Origin: Lachnospiraceae bacterium | GTDB lineage: Bacteria; Bacillota; Clostridia; Lachnospirales; Lachnospiraceae | Assembly (NCBI GenBank): GCA_017500935.1 | Contig: JAFVXW010000029.1 | Location: forward strand, 124,001-188,000 | Reading direction: 5' to 3' | Length of the DNA: 64,000 nucleotides | Shown here: positions 44,918-54,038 of the stretch, one piece after another | Layout: every line of letters starts with the position of its first letter | Numbering within the stretch: the first letter of the stretch is position 1 | Program-made: the position numbers and the translations under genes | The notes under the pieces: model-generated | What the model saw: only the letters and a program-made list of their open reading frames with translations | Databases searched by the model: none | What the model was told of the DNA's origin: nothing

Positions 44918-46081
44918 ATGGTTTTTTATGCTTTTTTTGCGGCTCTGACCATCGGGATTTCCTGTCTGGTTTCTGCAAAATCTGAAAGATGGCAGCCGGA
45001 GAGTACAGCAGTTTATGACTGCCGTATCGGCGGCTGTTCCAGAAAGCAGGCTTTGTCTTTTGTGATGCTGGGAGCTTTGTTTATCCTCCTGACAGCGCTG
45101 GCAGCCCTGCGGATCCAGGTGGGCAATGACTATGTCAAGTATGTGGAAATTTTCAGTGAGATCTGGAAAGGAACCGATGAAGCCTATGTGGTGACGGAGC
45201 CGGGATTTAATTTTGTGGTGGACGCACTTTATACCCTGTCCGGCTTTGAAAATTATCTGCTGGTGTTTTCGGTGTTCGGCGCGGCGACGGCTTTTGTGTT
45301 TTTAAAGGCCATGTATGAGCAGAGCGACGATTTTGCGGGCAGCTTTGCCATGTTTATGCTGCTGGGCCTGTATTTCAGAAGCTTTACCACGGTGCGCTAT
45401 TATTTTGTGCTGGCGCTGACTTTGTACAGTATCCGGTATATCCGGCGCAGGGAATTTGCAAAGTTTCTTTTGCTGATCGTGTTTGCCGCATTTTTTCACA
45501 AATCCGTGCTGGTGGTGATCCCACTGTATCTGATCGCGGCTTTGCCCTGGAAAAAATGGATCATGATATCGGGTGCTGTCTGTGCAGCTTTGGTGGTGGT
45601 GTTTCAAAAACCGCTTCTGGAGCTTGCGCTGTGGTTTGTCCCGACCTTTAGGGGAACTGTTTATCTGACACAGGATGTGGGGCTTTTGGCCAATGCGTCG
45701 GGCATCCTGCGCTGTCTGCTGGTGCTTTTTTTGGCATTGTGGTGCGCAAAGGAGCCGGTATGGGAAAAATGGGAATGCCGTTTTTACCTGAAACTGAGTG
45801 TGCTCGGATTTTTACTGTATACCTGTGGGTCTTTTCTGCCGCTGGCAGACAGACTGGCCTATTATCTGATCACGCCGCAGATCCTTTTGGTGCCGGCAAT
45901 GTTAAAACAGATCGTTTCTGACAAAAAAAGAAGGATCGCTTATGTATGTACAGGGCTGTGCCTGCTTGTTTATTTCGGACTTTTCCTGATGGAAGCCCAG
46001 GGAAGCGGCATCAGCGTATTACCTTATAAATCCTGGATTTTTACAGACAAGGAATGGATCAATGCTTCAGAATTCTTTTAG
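44918..46081 (+). CDS. EpsG-like polysaccharide polymerase (Wzy role)
   Basis: The 387-residue protein has about ten membrane helices. The N-terminal part after the second helix reads RIQVGNDYVKY (near 66), followed by EPGFNFVVDAL (near 91) and FRSFTTVRYYFVLALTLYS (near 152). These are hallmarks of the EpsG family, which polymerises repeat units outside the membrane. It lies among glycosyltransferases with no other Wzy candidate in the cluster. AAAGGA precedes the ATG, and its 3' end overlaps the next gene by 20 nt. Confidence 0.88.
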   Translation: MVFYAFFAALTIGISCLVSAKSERWQPESTAVYDCRIGGCSRKQALSFVMLGALFILLTALAALRIQVGNDYVKYVEIFSEIWKGTDEAYVVTEPGFNFVVDALYTLSGFENYLLVFSVFGAATAFVFLKAMYEQSDDFAGSFAMFMLLGLYFRSFTTVRYYFVLALTLYSIRYIRRREFAKFLLLIVFAAFFHKSVLVVIPLYLIAALPWKKWIMISGAVCAALVVVFQKPLLELALWFVPTFRGTVYLTQDVGLLANASGILRCLLVLFLALWCAKEPVWEKWECRFYLKLSVLGFLLYTCGSFLPLADRLAYYLITPQILLVPAMLKQIVSDKKRRIAYVCTGLCLLVYFGLFLMEAQGSGISVLPYKSWIFTDKEWINASEFF

Positions 46082-46907
46082 TATTGTGGTGGTTTGCTTA
46101 AACCCCGGTGAAAAACTGACCGAAACTGTAAACAGTATTTTGTCCCAGCAGTACGGCAATTATGAGATCATCATCAAGGACGGCGGTTCTGCGGACGGCA
46201 GTCTGGAAAAGCTGCCTGCAGACAGCCGCATCCGGCTGCTTACCTGCAAAGACAGCGGAATTTATGATGCCATGAATCAGGCACTGCCTATGATCACGGG
46301 GCAGTATGTGCTGTTTTTAAACTGCGGGGATCTTTTTTACAATGATACCGTCCTTTTCGATATGGCAAAGGTGATCGAAAACAAAAAGAACGCAGACAGA
46401 GAGCAGTCTGCCGGCTATAAGGAAAAACTCCGCATTTTTTACGGAAACCAGTACAATGAGATGCAGAAATGCGTGGTGTATTCTGCACCGGAGGTCAATG
46501 ATTTTACCTGCTACAGAAATGTGCCCTGTCATCAGGTATGTTTTTATGATGCGCGGCTGTTCAAAGAGCGCGGATACGATACAAAATACCGCGTCCGGGC
46601 AGATTATGAGCACTTTTTATATTGTATTTATGATAAAAAAGCAGAGGCAGTCTATACAGAGACGCTGGTTGCCCGCTATGAGGGCGGCGGTTTTTCTGAA
46701 ACAAAGGAAAACAAAAGACGTTCTGCACAGGAACATGATGAGATTACAAAGCATTATCTGGGACGGGATAAGGCGATGCGCTACCGTGCCATGATGCTTC
46801 TGACGCTGGCACCTTTGCGTACCTGGCTTGCAGAAAACGAAAAGTATGCGGAAGGCTACAATAAAGTAAAAACAGCGGTTTACAAATGTCTGCGGAAAGG
46901 AAAGTAG
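46062..46907 (+). CDS. GT2 family glycosyltransferase
   Basis: The 281-residue protein has VVVCLNPGEKL (near 8), IIKDGGSADGSLEK (near 34), DSGIYDAMNQAL (near 64) and FLNCGDLFYND (near 85). It resembles WcaA/EpsE-like enzymes where NCGD replaces the usual DxD. The HQVCFYDARLF region (near 152) fits the acceptor part. It overlaps the polymerase gene by 20 nt and precedes a GT4 gene by 6 nt. Donor unknown. Confidence 0.88.
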   Translation: MLQNSFSIVVVCLNPGEKLTETVNSILSQQYGNYEIIIKDGGSADGSLEKLPADSRIRLLTCKDSGIYDAMNQALPMITGQYVLFLNCGDLFYNDTVLFDMAKVIENKKNADREQSAGYKEKLRIFYGNQYNEMQKCVVYSAPEVNDFTCYRNVPCHQVCFYDARLFKERGYDTKYRVRADYEHFLYCIYDKKAEAVYTETLVARYEGGGFSETKENKRRSAQEHDEITKHYLGRDKAMRYRAMMLLTLAPLRTWLAENEKYAEGYNKVKTAVYKCLRKGK

Positions 46908-46913
46908 ACACGG

Positions 46914-48257
46914 ATGAAAGTTTTATGGGTGTGCAATATTATGCTGCCGGCAATCGCGCAGGCACTGTCAGAGGAATACAGTGTGCGGGAGGGCTGGCTT
47001 TCCGGAATTCTGGGAAGAGTTTTGGAAACAGCCGACGGTGAGGCGCAGAAGGAAGAAACAGTAGAATACGACCGTAAAGAGCAGATACAGAAAGCTGCCG
47101 GCAATCTGGAGCTTGGCATCTGCTTTCCGGGCAAGTCCGGTGCTGACCTGTCGGTGCGGCTGCCGCTTGGAACAAAGAAAAAAGAAGTTGCCTGTTACAG
47201 TTTTTATGAGGACCTGACATCTCCTGAAAACTATGACGACAGGATGGAAGCGCGTTTTGCGCAGATTTTGGCCGATTTTAAACCGGATCTGGTTCACATT
47301 TTCGGCACGGAATTCGGACACGCATATGCCTGTGCAAAGGTCTGGAATAAGCCGGAAAAGACACTTCTTGGCATCCAGGGTCTGTGTGGCTCCATTGCAG
47401 AGCATTATTACGCGGATCTGCCGCAGTCTGTGATCAACAGCGTAACACTGCGGGATTTTTTGAAGAAAGACAGCATCAGACAGCAGCAGAAAAAGTTTGA
47501 AAAAAGAGCACAGACCGAAAAAAAGACCATTTCCCTGGCCGGTCATATCACCGGAAGAACTGCCTTTGATCAGGCAGAAACCAATAAGATCAATCCCGGT
47601 GCGCAGTATCATGCCATGAATGAGACCATGCGCAGCGGATTTTACGAGGGAAGCTGGTCCCTGACAGACTGCAGACGTCACGAGATCTTTGTCAGTCAGG
47701 CAGATTATCCTTTAAAAGGTTTTCATTATCTTCTGCAGGCGATGCCTGCAGTTTTGGGAAAATACCCGGATGCACAGATTAAGGTGGCAGGAAACAGCAT
47801 TTTAGGAACCGGCGGCTTCAAAAGCCGCTTAAAACTCCCGGCTTACGGAAAATATCTGCGCAGGCTGATCAGGCAGTACGGTCTGGAAGGACATGTCACA
47901 GTTCTTGGCAGAATGCAGGAGGAACAGATGAAACAGGAATATCTGTCTGCCCATCTGTTTGTCTGTCCCTCTGCGGTGGAAAATTCACCCAATTCGGTGG
48001 CGGAGGCACAGCTTCTGGGTGTGCCGGTGGCAGCTGCACGTACCGGAGGCATTCCCAGTGTTGTAAAGCATGAGCAGAGCGGACTTTTGTTTGATAAAGG
48101 AAACAGTCAGCAGCTGGCAGAGGCGGTTTTAAGAATTTTTGGAGATGACGCCTTTGCAGAAGAACTGTCTGAAACTGAAAAAGGGCTGGCGCACAGTCAG
48201 TATGACGGAGATGTCAATTTCCGCCGCCTGCTTGAGATTTACGGAGAAATTGCATGA
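46914..48257 (+). CDS. GT4 family glycosyltransferase
   Basis: The 447-residue GT-B enzyme begins with VLWVCNIMLP. Its N-domain contains DLVHIFGTEFGHA (near 121). The C-domain has LKGFHYLLQAMP (near 264) and the nucleotide-sugar site ENSPNSVAEAQLLGVPVAA (near 358) with the spaced Glu residues of GT4. It retains the configuration of the sugar. A long Lys/Gln-rich helix near 180-205 is unusual. The stop overlaps the next ATG (ATGA). Donor unknown. Confidence 0.9.
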   Translation: MKVLWVCNIMLPAIAQALSEEYSVREGWLSGILGRVLETADGEAQKEETVEYDRKEQIQKAAGNLELGICFPGKSGADLSVRLPLGTKKKEVACYSFYEDLTSPENYDDRMEARFAQILADFKPDLVHIFGTEFGHAYACAKVWNKPEKTLLGIQGLCGSIAEHYYADLPQSVINSVTLRDFLKKDSIRQQQKKFEKRAQTEKKTISLAGHITGRTAFDQAETNKINPGAQYHAMNETMRSGFYEGSWSLTDCRRHEIFVSQADYPLKGFHYLLQAMPAVLGKYPDAQIKVAGNSILGTGGFKSRLKLPAYGKYLRRLIRQYGLEGHVTVLGRMQEEQMKQEYLSAHLFVCPSAVENSPNSVAEAQLLGVPVAAARTGGIPSVVKHEQSGLLFDKGNSQQLAEAVLRIFGDDAFAEELSETEKGLAHSQYDGDVNFRRLLEIYGEIA

Positions 48258-49432
48258 AGACGGTTTTTATTTCCAATTATATCAACCATCATCAGATTCC
48301 CTTCTCGGATGCGCTTTATGAAAAGCTGGGAGAGGATTACCATTTTATCCAGACAGAACCCATGGAAGAGGAACGTGTCCGGATGGGATGGGCTGTGGAT
48401 GCCAAAAAGATTCCCTATGTCATTTTAGCTTATGAAGAGGAAGAACGCTGCAGACAGCTGATCGAAGAGGCTGATCTTGTGCTGGCAGGCTGGACGCTGC
48501 GCACGGATCTGTTTGAAAAAAGACTGGGAAGCGGGAAGCTGACACTGCGGATTTCAGAAAGAATCTATCGGGAAGGCCAGTGGAAATTTTTATCTCCCAG
48601 AGGTCTGATCGCCAAATATAAAGAGCATATCCGCTATCGGAATAAGCCGGTGTATCTGTTGTGCGCCGGTGCGTATGTGGCTTCGGATTTTTCCCTGATC
48701 CATGCTTATCCGGGAAAAATGTTTCGTTTTGGATATTTCCCAAAGACAAGATATACCGATATGAAAGCGCTTTGGGAAAAAAAGCCTGACAGAGAAGAGC
48801 TGCATCTTGTCTGGGCAGGACGCATGATCGCGTTAAAGCACCCGGAATTTGTGGTGCGTGCCGCGGCAGCGTTAAAAGCACGCGGTTATCGTTTTGTGGT
48901 ACATATGGTGGGCAGCGGCAATCAGGAGGAAACACTGCGGCAGCAGATTGCGGCAGCAGGTCTGGAAGAAAACTTTAAGATGTACGGTTTTCTGGAGCCG
49001 GAAGCGGTGCGCGATCTGATGGAAGGCTGTCATATTCATCTGTTTACCAGCAATTATCTGGAAGGCTGGGGCGCGGTGGTCAATGAGGCCATGAATGCAG
49101 GCTGCTGTGTGCTGGCAAATGCGCAGACCGGTGCAGCCCCGTATCTGATCAAAGACGGCGAAAACGGCTGTTTATATCAGGATGGCAGTTATGAGGCCTT
49201 TGAAGAGAAGCTGCTTGCACTTTTTGAGGACAGGCAGGCAGTGCGTCTGATGGGGGAGAACGCGTATCGTACCGTGACAGAGCTTTGGAATGCAGAGCAT
49301 GCGGCAGCAGAATGCATCCGTTTTTATAAAAACTGGGAAAAAGGCATTATGGATCTGCCGGCGGAAGGACCTTTTTCAAAAGCAGCTAAAATACCGGCGA
49401 AGTTTTCCTACAACGAAGGAAAGCTTGAGTAA
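48254..49432 (+). CDS. GT4 family glycosyltransferase
   Basis: The 392-residue GT-B protein starts KTVFISNYINHHQ. Its C-domain shows LVWAGRMIALKHPE (near 183), MYGFLEPEAVRDLM (near 240) and the donor-site NYLEGWGAVVNEAMNAGC (near 262). It is coupled to the previous GT4 by a 4-nt overlap. It probably adds a further sugar in the repeat unit. The donor cannot be told from sequence. Confidence 0.9.
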   Translation: MKTVFISNYINHHQIPFSDALYEKLGEDYHFIQTEPMEEERVRMGWAVDAKKIPYVILAYEEEERCRQLIEEADLVLAGWTLRTDLFEKRLGSGKLTLRISERIYREGQWKFLSPRGLIAKYKEHIRYRNKPVYLLCAGAYVASDFSLIHAYPGKMFRFGYFPKTRYTDMKALWEKKPDREELHLVWAGRMIALKHPEFVVRAAAALKARGYRFVVHMVGSGNQEETLRQQIAAAGLEENFKMYGFLEPEAVRDLMEGCHIHLFTSNYLEGWGAVVNEAMNAGCCVLANAQTGAAPYLIKDGENGCLYQDGSYEAFEEKLLALFEDRQAVRLMGENAYRTVTELWNAEHAAAECIRFYKNWEKGIMDLPAEGPFSKAAKIPAKFSYNEGKLE

Positions 49433-49444
49433 GGATAAAAGGAA

Positions 49445-50461
49445 TTGAAAAAAGATATGAGGAACGAACAGGTATTACTCAGCATTATCATACCCGTATA
49501 CAATATCGAGGATTGTCTGGAGCGCTGTGTGGAAAGTGTGCGCAGACAGACCTGGCAGAAGCTGGAGATTCTGCTGGTGGATGACGGCTCCACAGACCGC
49601 TCCGGCGCCATCTGTGATGCCTTTGCGGCAAAAGATGAGCGGATCCGGGTTTTTCATAAGAAAAACGGCGGTTCTTCTTCTGCGCGCAATCTGGGGATTG
49701 CCAATGCAAAAGGAGAATATCTGGGATTTGTGGACAGTGACGACTGGGTGGAACCGGAAATGTATGAGCAGCTGCTTCTTGCAGTGCAGACTTATCAGGC
49801 ACCGATCGTGTCCGCGTCCCGCGATGAGATTGACGAACAGGGAAACCGCCGGCCGGATGTGTGTGTACCGCCGGAAACGGTGACAGCCAGCCCCAGCGCC
49901 GATTTTATGAGAGAGTTTTTAATGCACCGAGGGGACTGTTCTTTTTGCACCAAGCTGATCAAAAAGGATCTGTTTGCAGGACGCGGTTTTCCGGAAGGAA
50001 AGTTAAATGAAGATTTTTATCTGCTGGTACAGATGCTTCGGGATGTGGACTGTGTGGTGACGCTGCCGCAGCAGATGTATCATGTGTTTTACCGCATCGG
50101 CAGCAATACGCGCAAAAAGGATAAAAATGACTTTTCCCGTGTGTTTATGGACATTGTGGAAAATGCGGATTATGCGCAGCAGGTTGTGGAGGATGTATAT
50201 CCGCAGTTGAAAACAGAGAGTATCCGGTTCGGACTTTACCAGCGTCTGGATTATATGCTGCATATTCCGGTGGGCAGAATGGTAAACAGCGATCTTTTTT
50301 ATGTAAATGTGAAAAAATGGCTGCGCAGTCATGTAAAGGACACACTGACCAATCCGCTTCTGACAAAGCGTGACAGAATGTATCTGCTTCTTCTGACGAT
50401 CGCGCCAAAATGCGTGCGCACGGTGCATGGATGGAGTATGAAGCTGAGAGGAAAAAACTGA
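49445..50461 (+). CDS. GT2 family glycosyltransferase
   Basis: The 338-residue enzyme has IIIPVYNIEDCLERC (near 14), VDDGSTDRSGAICD (near 45), SSSARNLGIA (near 80) and FVDSDDWVE (near 98), all standard for GT2 EPS/teichoic enzymes. The start is TTG 49445 with AAGGA about 6 nt upstream; ATG 49457 is a possible alternative. It is the last gene of the polysaccharide cluster, and a terminator follows 18 nt later. Confidence 0.9.
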   Translation: MKKDMRNEQVLLSIIIPVYNIEDCLERCVESVRRQTWQKLEILLVDDGSTDRSGAICDAFAAKDERIRVFHKKNGGSSSARNLGIANAKGEYLGFVDSDDWVEPEMYEQLLLAVQTYQAPIVSASRDEIDEQGNRRPDVCVPPETVTASPSADFMREFLMHRGDCSFCTKLIKKDLFAGRGFPEGKLNEDFYLLVQMLRDVDCVVTLPQQMYHVFYRIGSNTRKKDKNDFSRVFMDIVENADYAQQVVEDVYPQLKTESIRFGLYQRLDYMLHIPVGRMVNSDLFYVNVKKWLRSHVKDTLTNPLLTKRDRMYLLLLTIAPKCVRTVHGWSMKLRGKN

Positions 50462-50479
50462 AAATAAGTTAAAAAAATA

Positions 50480-50510
50480 CCAGCCGGTTATCAAACCGGC
50501 TGGCTTTTTT
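50480..50510. terminator. bidirectional terminator closing the polysaccharide cluster
   Basis: CCAGCCGGT pairs with ACCGGCTGG, with T-runs on both strands. It ends the plus-strand cluster and the minus-strand gene at 50533. Confidence 0.92.
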
Positions 50511-50532
50511 AATGCGCATTCACGCACGTTTT

Positions 50533-51009
50533 TTACTTGACGGGTTTTGCACCTGCTTTTTCCTGCAGTTTTTCAATGCTGCGTTTCCACCAGCCCTTTT
50601 TCTTTGCGGGAGCCTGGGGAAGAGCACCGCGGATACCCTTTACGGAAGTAAGGTAAATACCGCTTACGGTAGCTTTTACTTCTTTTTTAACGGGAACCAT
50701 GTCAAAAATTGCTTCATCACAGACCAAAGATACGATCTGGGGACCAACCTTGGCTTTGACGATGGGAAGTTTGCTGTTGCGCATCAGCTTCGGTGTGCTG
50801 TCAATAACTGCCTGGGGAAGCCCTGCTTCTTTTAACTTCATACGCTTTTTGTCGATGACCAGCATGGTGACATGCTGCTTGTATGCTTCAATCTGTTTCT
50901 GCTGTTCTTCCTGTTTTTTCTGTGCTTTGCGGCCTAAGAAATAAAGTACCACAATGGCTGCGATAAGCACGATCAATGTGATCAGTAACACCCATTGCCA
51001 TGTATTCAT
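50533..51009 (-). CDS. single-helix membrane protein, unknown function
   Basis: The 158-residue protein has one N-terminal membrane helix (about 6-26) and a Lys/Gln-rich coiled segment (28-50). A small globular part follows (KLPIVKAKVGPQIVSLVCDE), then a basic tail ending in KPVK. I recognise no named family. AGGAGGAGG lies at normal spacing before the ATG, and the gene has its own promoter (51073-51101) and terminator. It is convergent with the polysaccharide operon, so a functional link is not implied. Confidence 0.75.
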   Translation of the reverse strand: MNTWQWVLLITLIVLIAAIVVLYFLGRKAQKKQEEQQKQIEAYKQHVTMLVIDKKRMKLKEAGLPQAVIDSTPKLMRNSKLPIVKAKVGPQIVSLVCDEAIFDMVPVKKEVKATVSGIYLTSVKGIRGALPQAPAKKKGWWKRSIEKLQEKAGAKPVK

Positions 51010-51033
51010 TACGGGTTCCTCCTCCTGTTAAGT

Positions 51034-51057
51034 GACAGATCATTAGGATAATCTGTC
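51034..51057. repeat. inverted repeat in the leader of the 50533 gene
   Basis: GACAGAT (51034-51040) and ATCTGTC (51051-51057) flank 10 bp, between promoter and ribosome site. It may be an operator or a leader hairpin. Confidence 0.35.
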
Positions 51058-51072
51058 AAAGATATCGAAAAC

Positions 51073-51101
51073 ATTGTATCAGAATTTTCGGTATAAAACA
51101 A
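51073..51101 (-). promoter_or_regulatory. promoter of the 50533 gene
   Basis: On the minus strand TTGTTT (51096-51101) and TACAAT (51073-51078) are 17 bp apart. Confidence 0.65.
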
Positions 51102-51166
51102 GCGCTTTATGACAGAATCAAAGGGAATGTTTCCGGAAACTATACCACAGGTTGCAATCTCCGGTA

Positions 51167-51195
51167 TTGTAAGATAAAAAAAAGTGTGTTATACT
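51167..51195 (+). promoter_or_regulatory. promoter of the FKBP lipoprotein and asnS
   Basis: TTGTAA (51167-51172) and TATACT (51190-51195) are 17 bp apart, about 55 nt before the ATG at 51249. Confidence 0.7.
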
Positions 51196-51248
51196 GTAAT
51201 TTGTTTAGCCGAATTACGGCACTTGCTAAGGAAAGATGAGGAGTATAT

Positions 51249-52433
51249 ATGAAAAAATTAGCACTTTTTATGGCGGCATCTGTTCTGGCAGCGTCCATGC
51301 TGGCAGGATGCAGCGCAGCCAATGAGATTGAAGTGGATGTGGAGAATCTTCCCACCTATGAACAGCTGGCTTCCAATGTTTATGAAGATAAGGCATATGC
51401 AAAGAATCTGAATACTTCCAAGCTGGTTACCCTGGGAGAATACAAGGGGATTGAAGTGGAAGTTGAAAAGGTGAATGTGGATGACAGCGAAGTGGAAGAA
51501 TATATCAATCAGCAGCTGGAATGGTATCCCATGCAGATTGAAGAGACTGACCGTACTGTAGAAGAGGGGGATACCGTCAATCTGGACTATACAGGTCTTT
51601 TGCATGGCGGCATTGAGTTTGAAGGCGGTACCGCGCAGGATCAGGAACTGGTAATCGGCTCCGGTATGTTTATTGAAGGTTTTGAAGATGGCATGATCGG
51701 TATGGAGATCGGTGAAGTCAGACATCTGGAACTGGTATTCCCGGAAGAATACGGCAGCGAAGAACTGGCAGGTCAGGATGTTGTGTTTGTAGTAACCTTA
51801 AATAAGATCTTTACCGAAGAACCCGCTGAGCTTAACGAAGAGTGGCTTGCACAGCAGGCGATCGAAGGCGTGCAGACTCCTGATGAATACCGTGAATATG
51901 TTTATAACATGAAGCTGGAATCCGATCAGGCAAGATATGACAGTGACGTGATCAACGGCGTGATGGATCAGGTTCTGGGAAATGCTGAGCTCAAAGGTAA
52001 TTATACAGAAATTCTGCAGCGTTATTTTGACGCGGCTCTGGCTAATCTCCAGTATCAGTTGCTGATGTACGGTATGGACTTTGAAACCTTCGGCATGCTT
52101 TCCGGCGGCCTTAGCGAAGAAGATATGGTAAATGAACTGAAAAACAGCGCATTGACCGGTGTAAAGCAGACCCTTGTAACTTTTGCGATCGCAGAGGCAG
52201 AAGGCATTGAGCTGACAGAAGAATATATGCAGAAATCTCTGGAGGAAGCAGCGGCATACTACGGCTTTGCAACTGCTGAAGAATACAGTGCAGCCATCGG
52301 CGGTGCGGATCAGAATGATGATTACAAAGAAGTGATGCTCACTGAAATGGTTATGGAATTCTTAAAAGACAATGCTGTGATCACAGAAACTGAGCCTGCA
52401 GCAGAAGAAGCTGAAACACAGGCTGCTGAATAA
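51249..52433 (+). CDS. trigger-factor-like FKBP peptidyl-prolyl isomerase lipoprotein
   Basis: The 394-residue lipoprotein has a lipobox MLAGC (Cys21), so it is tethered outside the membrane. The mid region is an FKBP domain ([15 protein letters not shown] near 105 and [17 protein letters not shown] near 136). The flanking helical regions follow the trigger factor layout, with a C-terminal all-helical arm. An acidic Glu-Ala tail ends it. It likely helps fold exported proteins, as PrsA does. It is 20 nt before asnS and seems to share its promoter, though no functional link is known. Confidence 0.88.
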   Translation: MKKLALFMAASVLAASMLAGCSAANEIEVDVENLPTYEQLASNVYEDKAYAKNLNTSKLVTLGEYKGIEVEVEKVNVDDSEVEEYINQQLEWYPMQIEETDRTVEEGDTVNLDYTGLLHGGIEFEGGTAQDQELVIGSGMFIEGFEDGMIGMEIGEVRHLELVFPEEYGSEELAGQDVVFVVTLNKIFTEEPAELNEEWLAQQAIEGVQTPDEYREYVYNMKLESDQARYDSDVINGVMDQVLGNAELKGNYTEILQRYFDAALANLQYQLLMYGMDFETFGMLSGGLSEEDMVNELKNSALTGVKQTLVTFAIAEAEGIELTEEYMQKSLEEAAAYYGFATAEEYSAAIGGADQNDDYKEVMLTEMVMEFLKDNAVITETEPAAEEAETQAAE

Positions 52434-52453
52434 AAGGAAAGAAGGAGCAGATT

Positions 52454-53848
52454 ATGGAACTGACGAATGTAAAACAGCTTTTCCGCGAAAAAGACAAATT
52501 TATCGACCAGAAGATCAGTGTCGGCGGCTGGGTAAGAAGCAACCGCGATTCCAAGAACTTCGGTTTCCTGGTAATTAATGACGGTACTTTTTTTGAACCC
52601 CTGCAGGTAGTTTATGCAGCTGACAAGATTGACAACTATGCTGAGATCGCCAAGGTTGGCGTTGGTGCTGCCGTGATCGTAACCGGTACCATCGTTGCAA
52701 CTCCCGGCGCAAAACAGCCTTTTGAAATGCAGGCTGATGAAGTAGTGGTAGAAGGCGTTTCCGGTCCTGATTACCCTCTGCAGAAAAAGCGTCACAGCTT
52801 TGAATATCTGCGCACTATTTCTCATCTGCGTCCCAGAACCAACACTTTCCAGGCGGTATTCCGTGTGCGTTCCCTGATCGCATACGCAATTCACCAGTTT
52901 TTCCAGGAAAGAGGCTTTGTATATGTACACACTCCCCTGATCACCGGCAGTGACTGTGAAGGTGCAGGCGAAATGTTCCAGGTTACCACCATGGATCTGA
53001 ACAATATCCCTAAAAACGAAGACGGTACTGTGGATTTCTCCCAGGATTTCTTCTGCAAGCCCACCAACCTGACTGTAAGCGGTCAGTTAAACGGTGAGAC
53101 CTTTGCAATGGCATTCAAGAACATTTACACCTTTGGTCCTACCTTCCGTGCAGAAAACTCCAATACCACCCGTCATGCGGCTGAGTTCTGGATGATCGAG
53201 CCCGAGATCGCTTTTGCAGATTTAAAGGATGATATGCTGCTGGCAGAGTCCATGCTCAAATACATCATCCGTTATGTGCTGGAAAACGCTCCCGAAGAAA
53301 TGGCATTCTTCAACAGCTTTGTAGACAAAGGCCTGCTGGAAAGACTCAACAACGTGCTGAACTCCGACTTTGGTCATGTAACCTATACCGAAGCGATCGA
53401 GATCCTTTCCAAGCATAACGATGAATTTGATTACAAGGTATATTGGGGCTGCGACCTGCAGACTGAGCATGAGCGTTATCTGACCGAGAAGGAATTCAAA
53501 CGCCCTGTATTCGTAACCGATTATCCGAAGGAGATCAAGGCATTTTACATGAAGCTCAACGAAGACGGCAAGACTGTTGCTGCTATGGACTGTCTGGTAC
53601 CCGGTATCGGCGAGATCATCGGCGGCAGCCAGAGAGAAGACAGCCTGGAACTGTTAGAGACCCGTATGGATGAACTTGGACTGAACAAAGAAGATTATGA
53701 CTTCTATCTGGATCTGAGAAAATACGGTTCTGCAAGACATGCAGGCTTTGGTCTGGGCTTTGAACGCTGCGTAATGTACCTGACCGGTATGGGCAACATC
53801 AGAGACGTACTTCCCTTCCCCAGAACTGTTAAGAACTGCGAATTATAA
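52454..53848 (+). CDS. asnS: asparaginyl-tRNA synthetase
   Basis: AsnRS charges tRNA-Asn with asparagine. The 464-residue protein has an N-terminal OB anticodon domain ([17 protein letters not shown] near 22) and the class II core. Motif 2 includes [13 protein letters not shown] (near 223) and motif 3 [15 protein letters not shown] (near 435). [14 protein letters not shown] is typical of AsnRS, not AspRS. AAGGAGCAG precedes the ATG. No T-box leader was seen. A terminator follows at 53861. Confidence 0.98.
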   Translation: MELTNVKQLFREKDKFIDQKISVGGWVRSNRDSKNFGFLVINDGTFFEPLQVVYAADKIDNYAEIAKVGVGAAVIVTGTIVATPGAKQPFEMQADEVVVEGVSGPDYPLQKKRHSFEYLRTISHLRPRTNTFQAVFRVRSLIAYAIHQFFQERGFVYVHTPLITGSDCEGAGEMFQVTTMDLNNIPKNEDGTVDFSQDFFCKPTNLTVSGQLNGETFAMAFKNIYTFGPTFRAENSNTTRHAAEFWMIEPEIAFADLKDDMLLAESMLKYIIRYVLENAPEEMAFFNSFVDKGLLERLNNVLNSDFGHVTYTEAIEILSKHNDEFDYKVYWGCDLQTEHERYLTEKEFKRPVFVTDYPKEIKAFYMKLNEDGKTVAAMDCLVPGIGEIIGGSQREDSLELLETRMDELGLNKEDYDFYLDLRKYGSARHAGFGLGFERCVMYLTGMGNIRDVLPFPRTVKNCEL

Positions 53849-53860
53849 TCGATAAGTTTG

Positions 53861-53894
53861 AAATACCCTGTTCACCGCGGCAGGGTATTTTTTT
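53861..53894 (+). terminator. intrinsic terminator after asnS
   Basis: AAATACCCTG (53861-53870) pairs with CAGGGTATTT (53881-53890), followed by Ts. Confidence 0.9.
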
Positions 53895-54038
53895 ACACTT
53901 TTTTAAACTTTTCCGGCGGGAATCTGTGGTTTTTGCATGACAAACACATCATCTCTTGGTAAAATAAAATTGATAGGCATTAAAGATAAGAAAAACCAGC
54001 AGGTATTTTTTGCGTCAGATATAAAGGGGTATGTGAAT

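Noticed and set aside
52434-52453. T-box leader upstream of asnS
   Set aside because: Only 20 nt separate the two genes, so there is no room for one.
53895-54038. Cyclic-di-AMP (ydaO-type) riboswitch upstream of the NlpC/P60 gene
   Set aside because: The leader is long enough, but the conserved sequence blocks of that riboswitch are not present.
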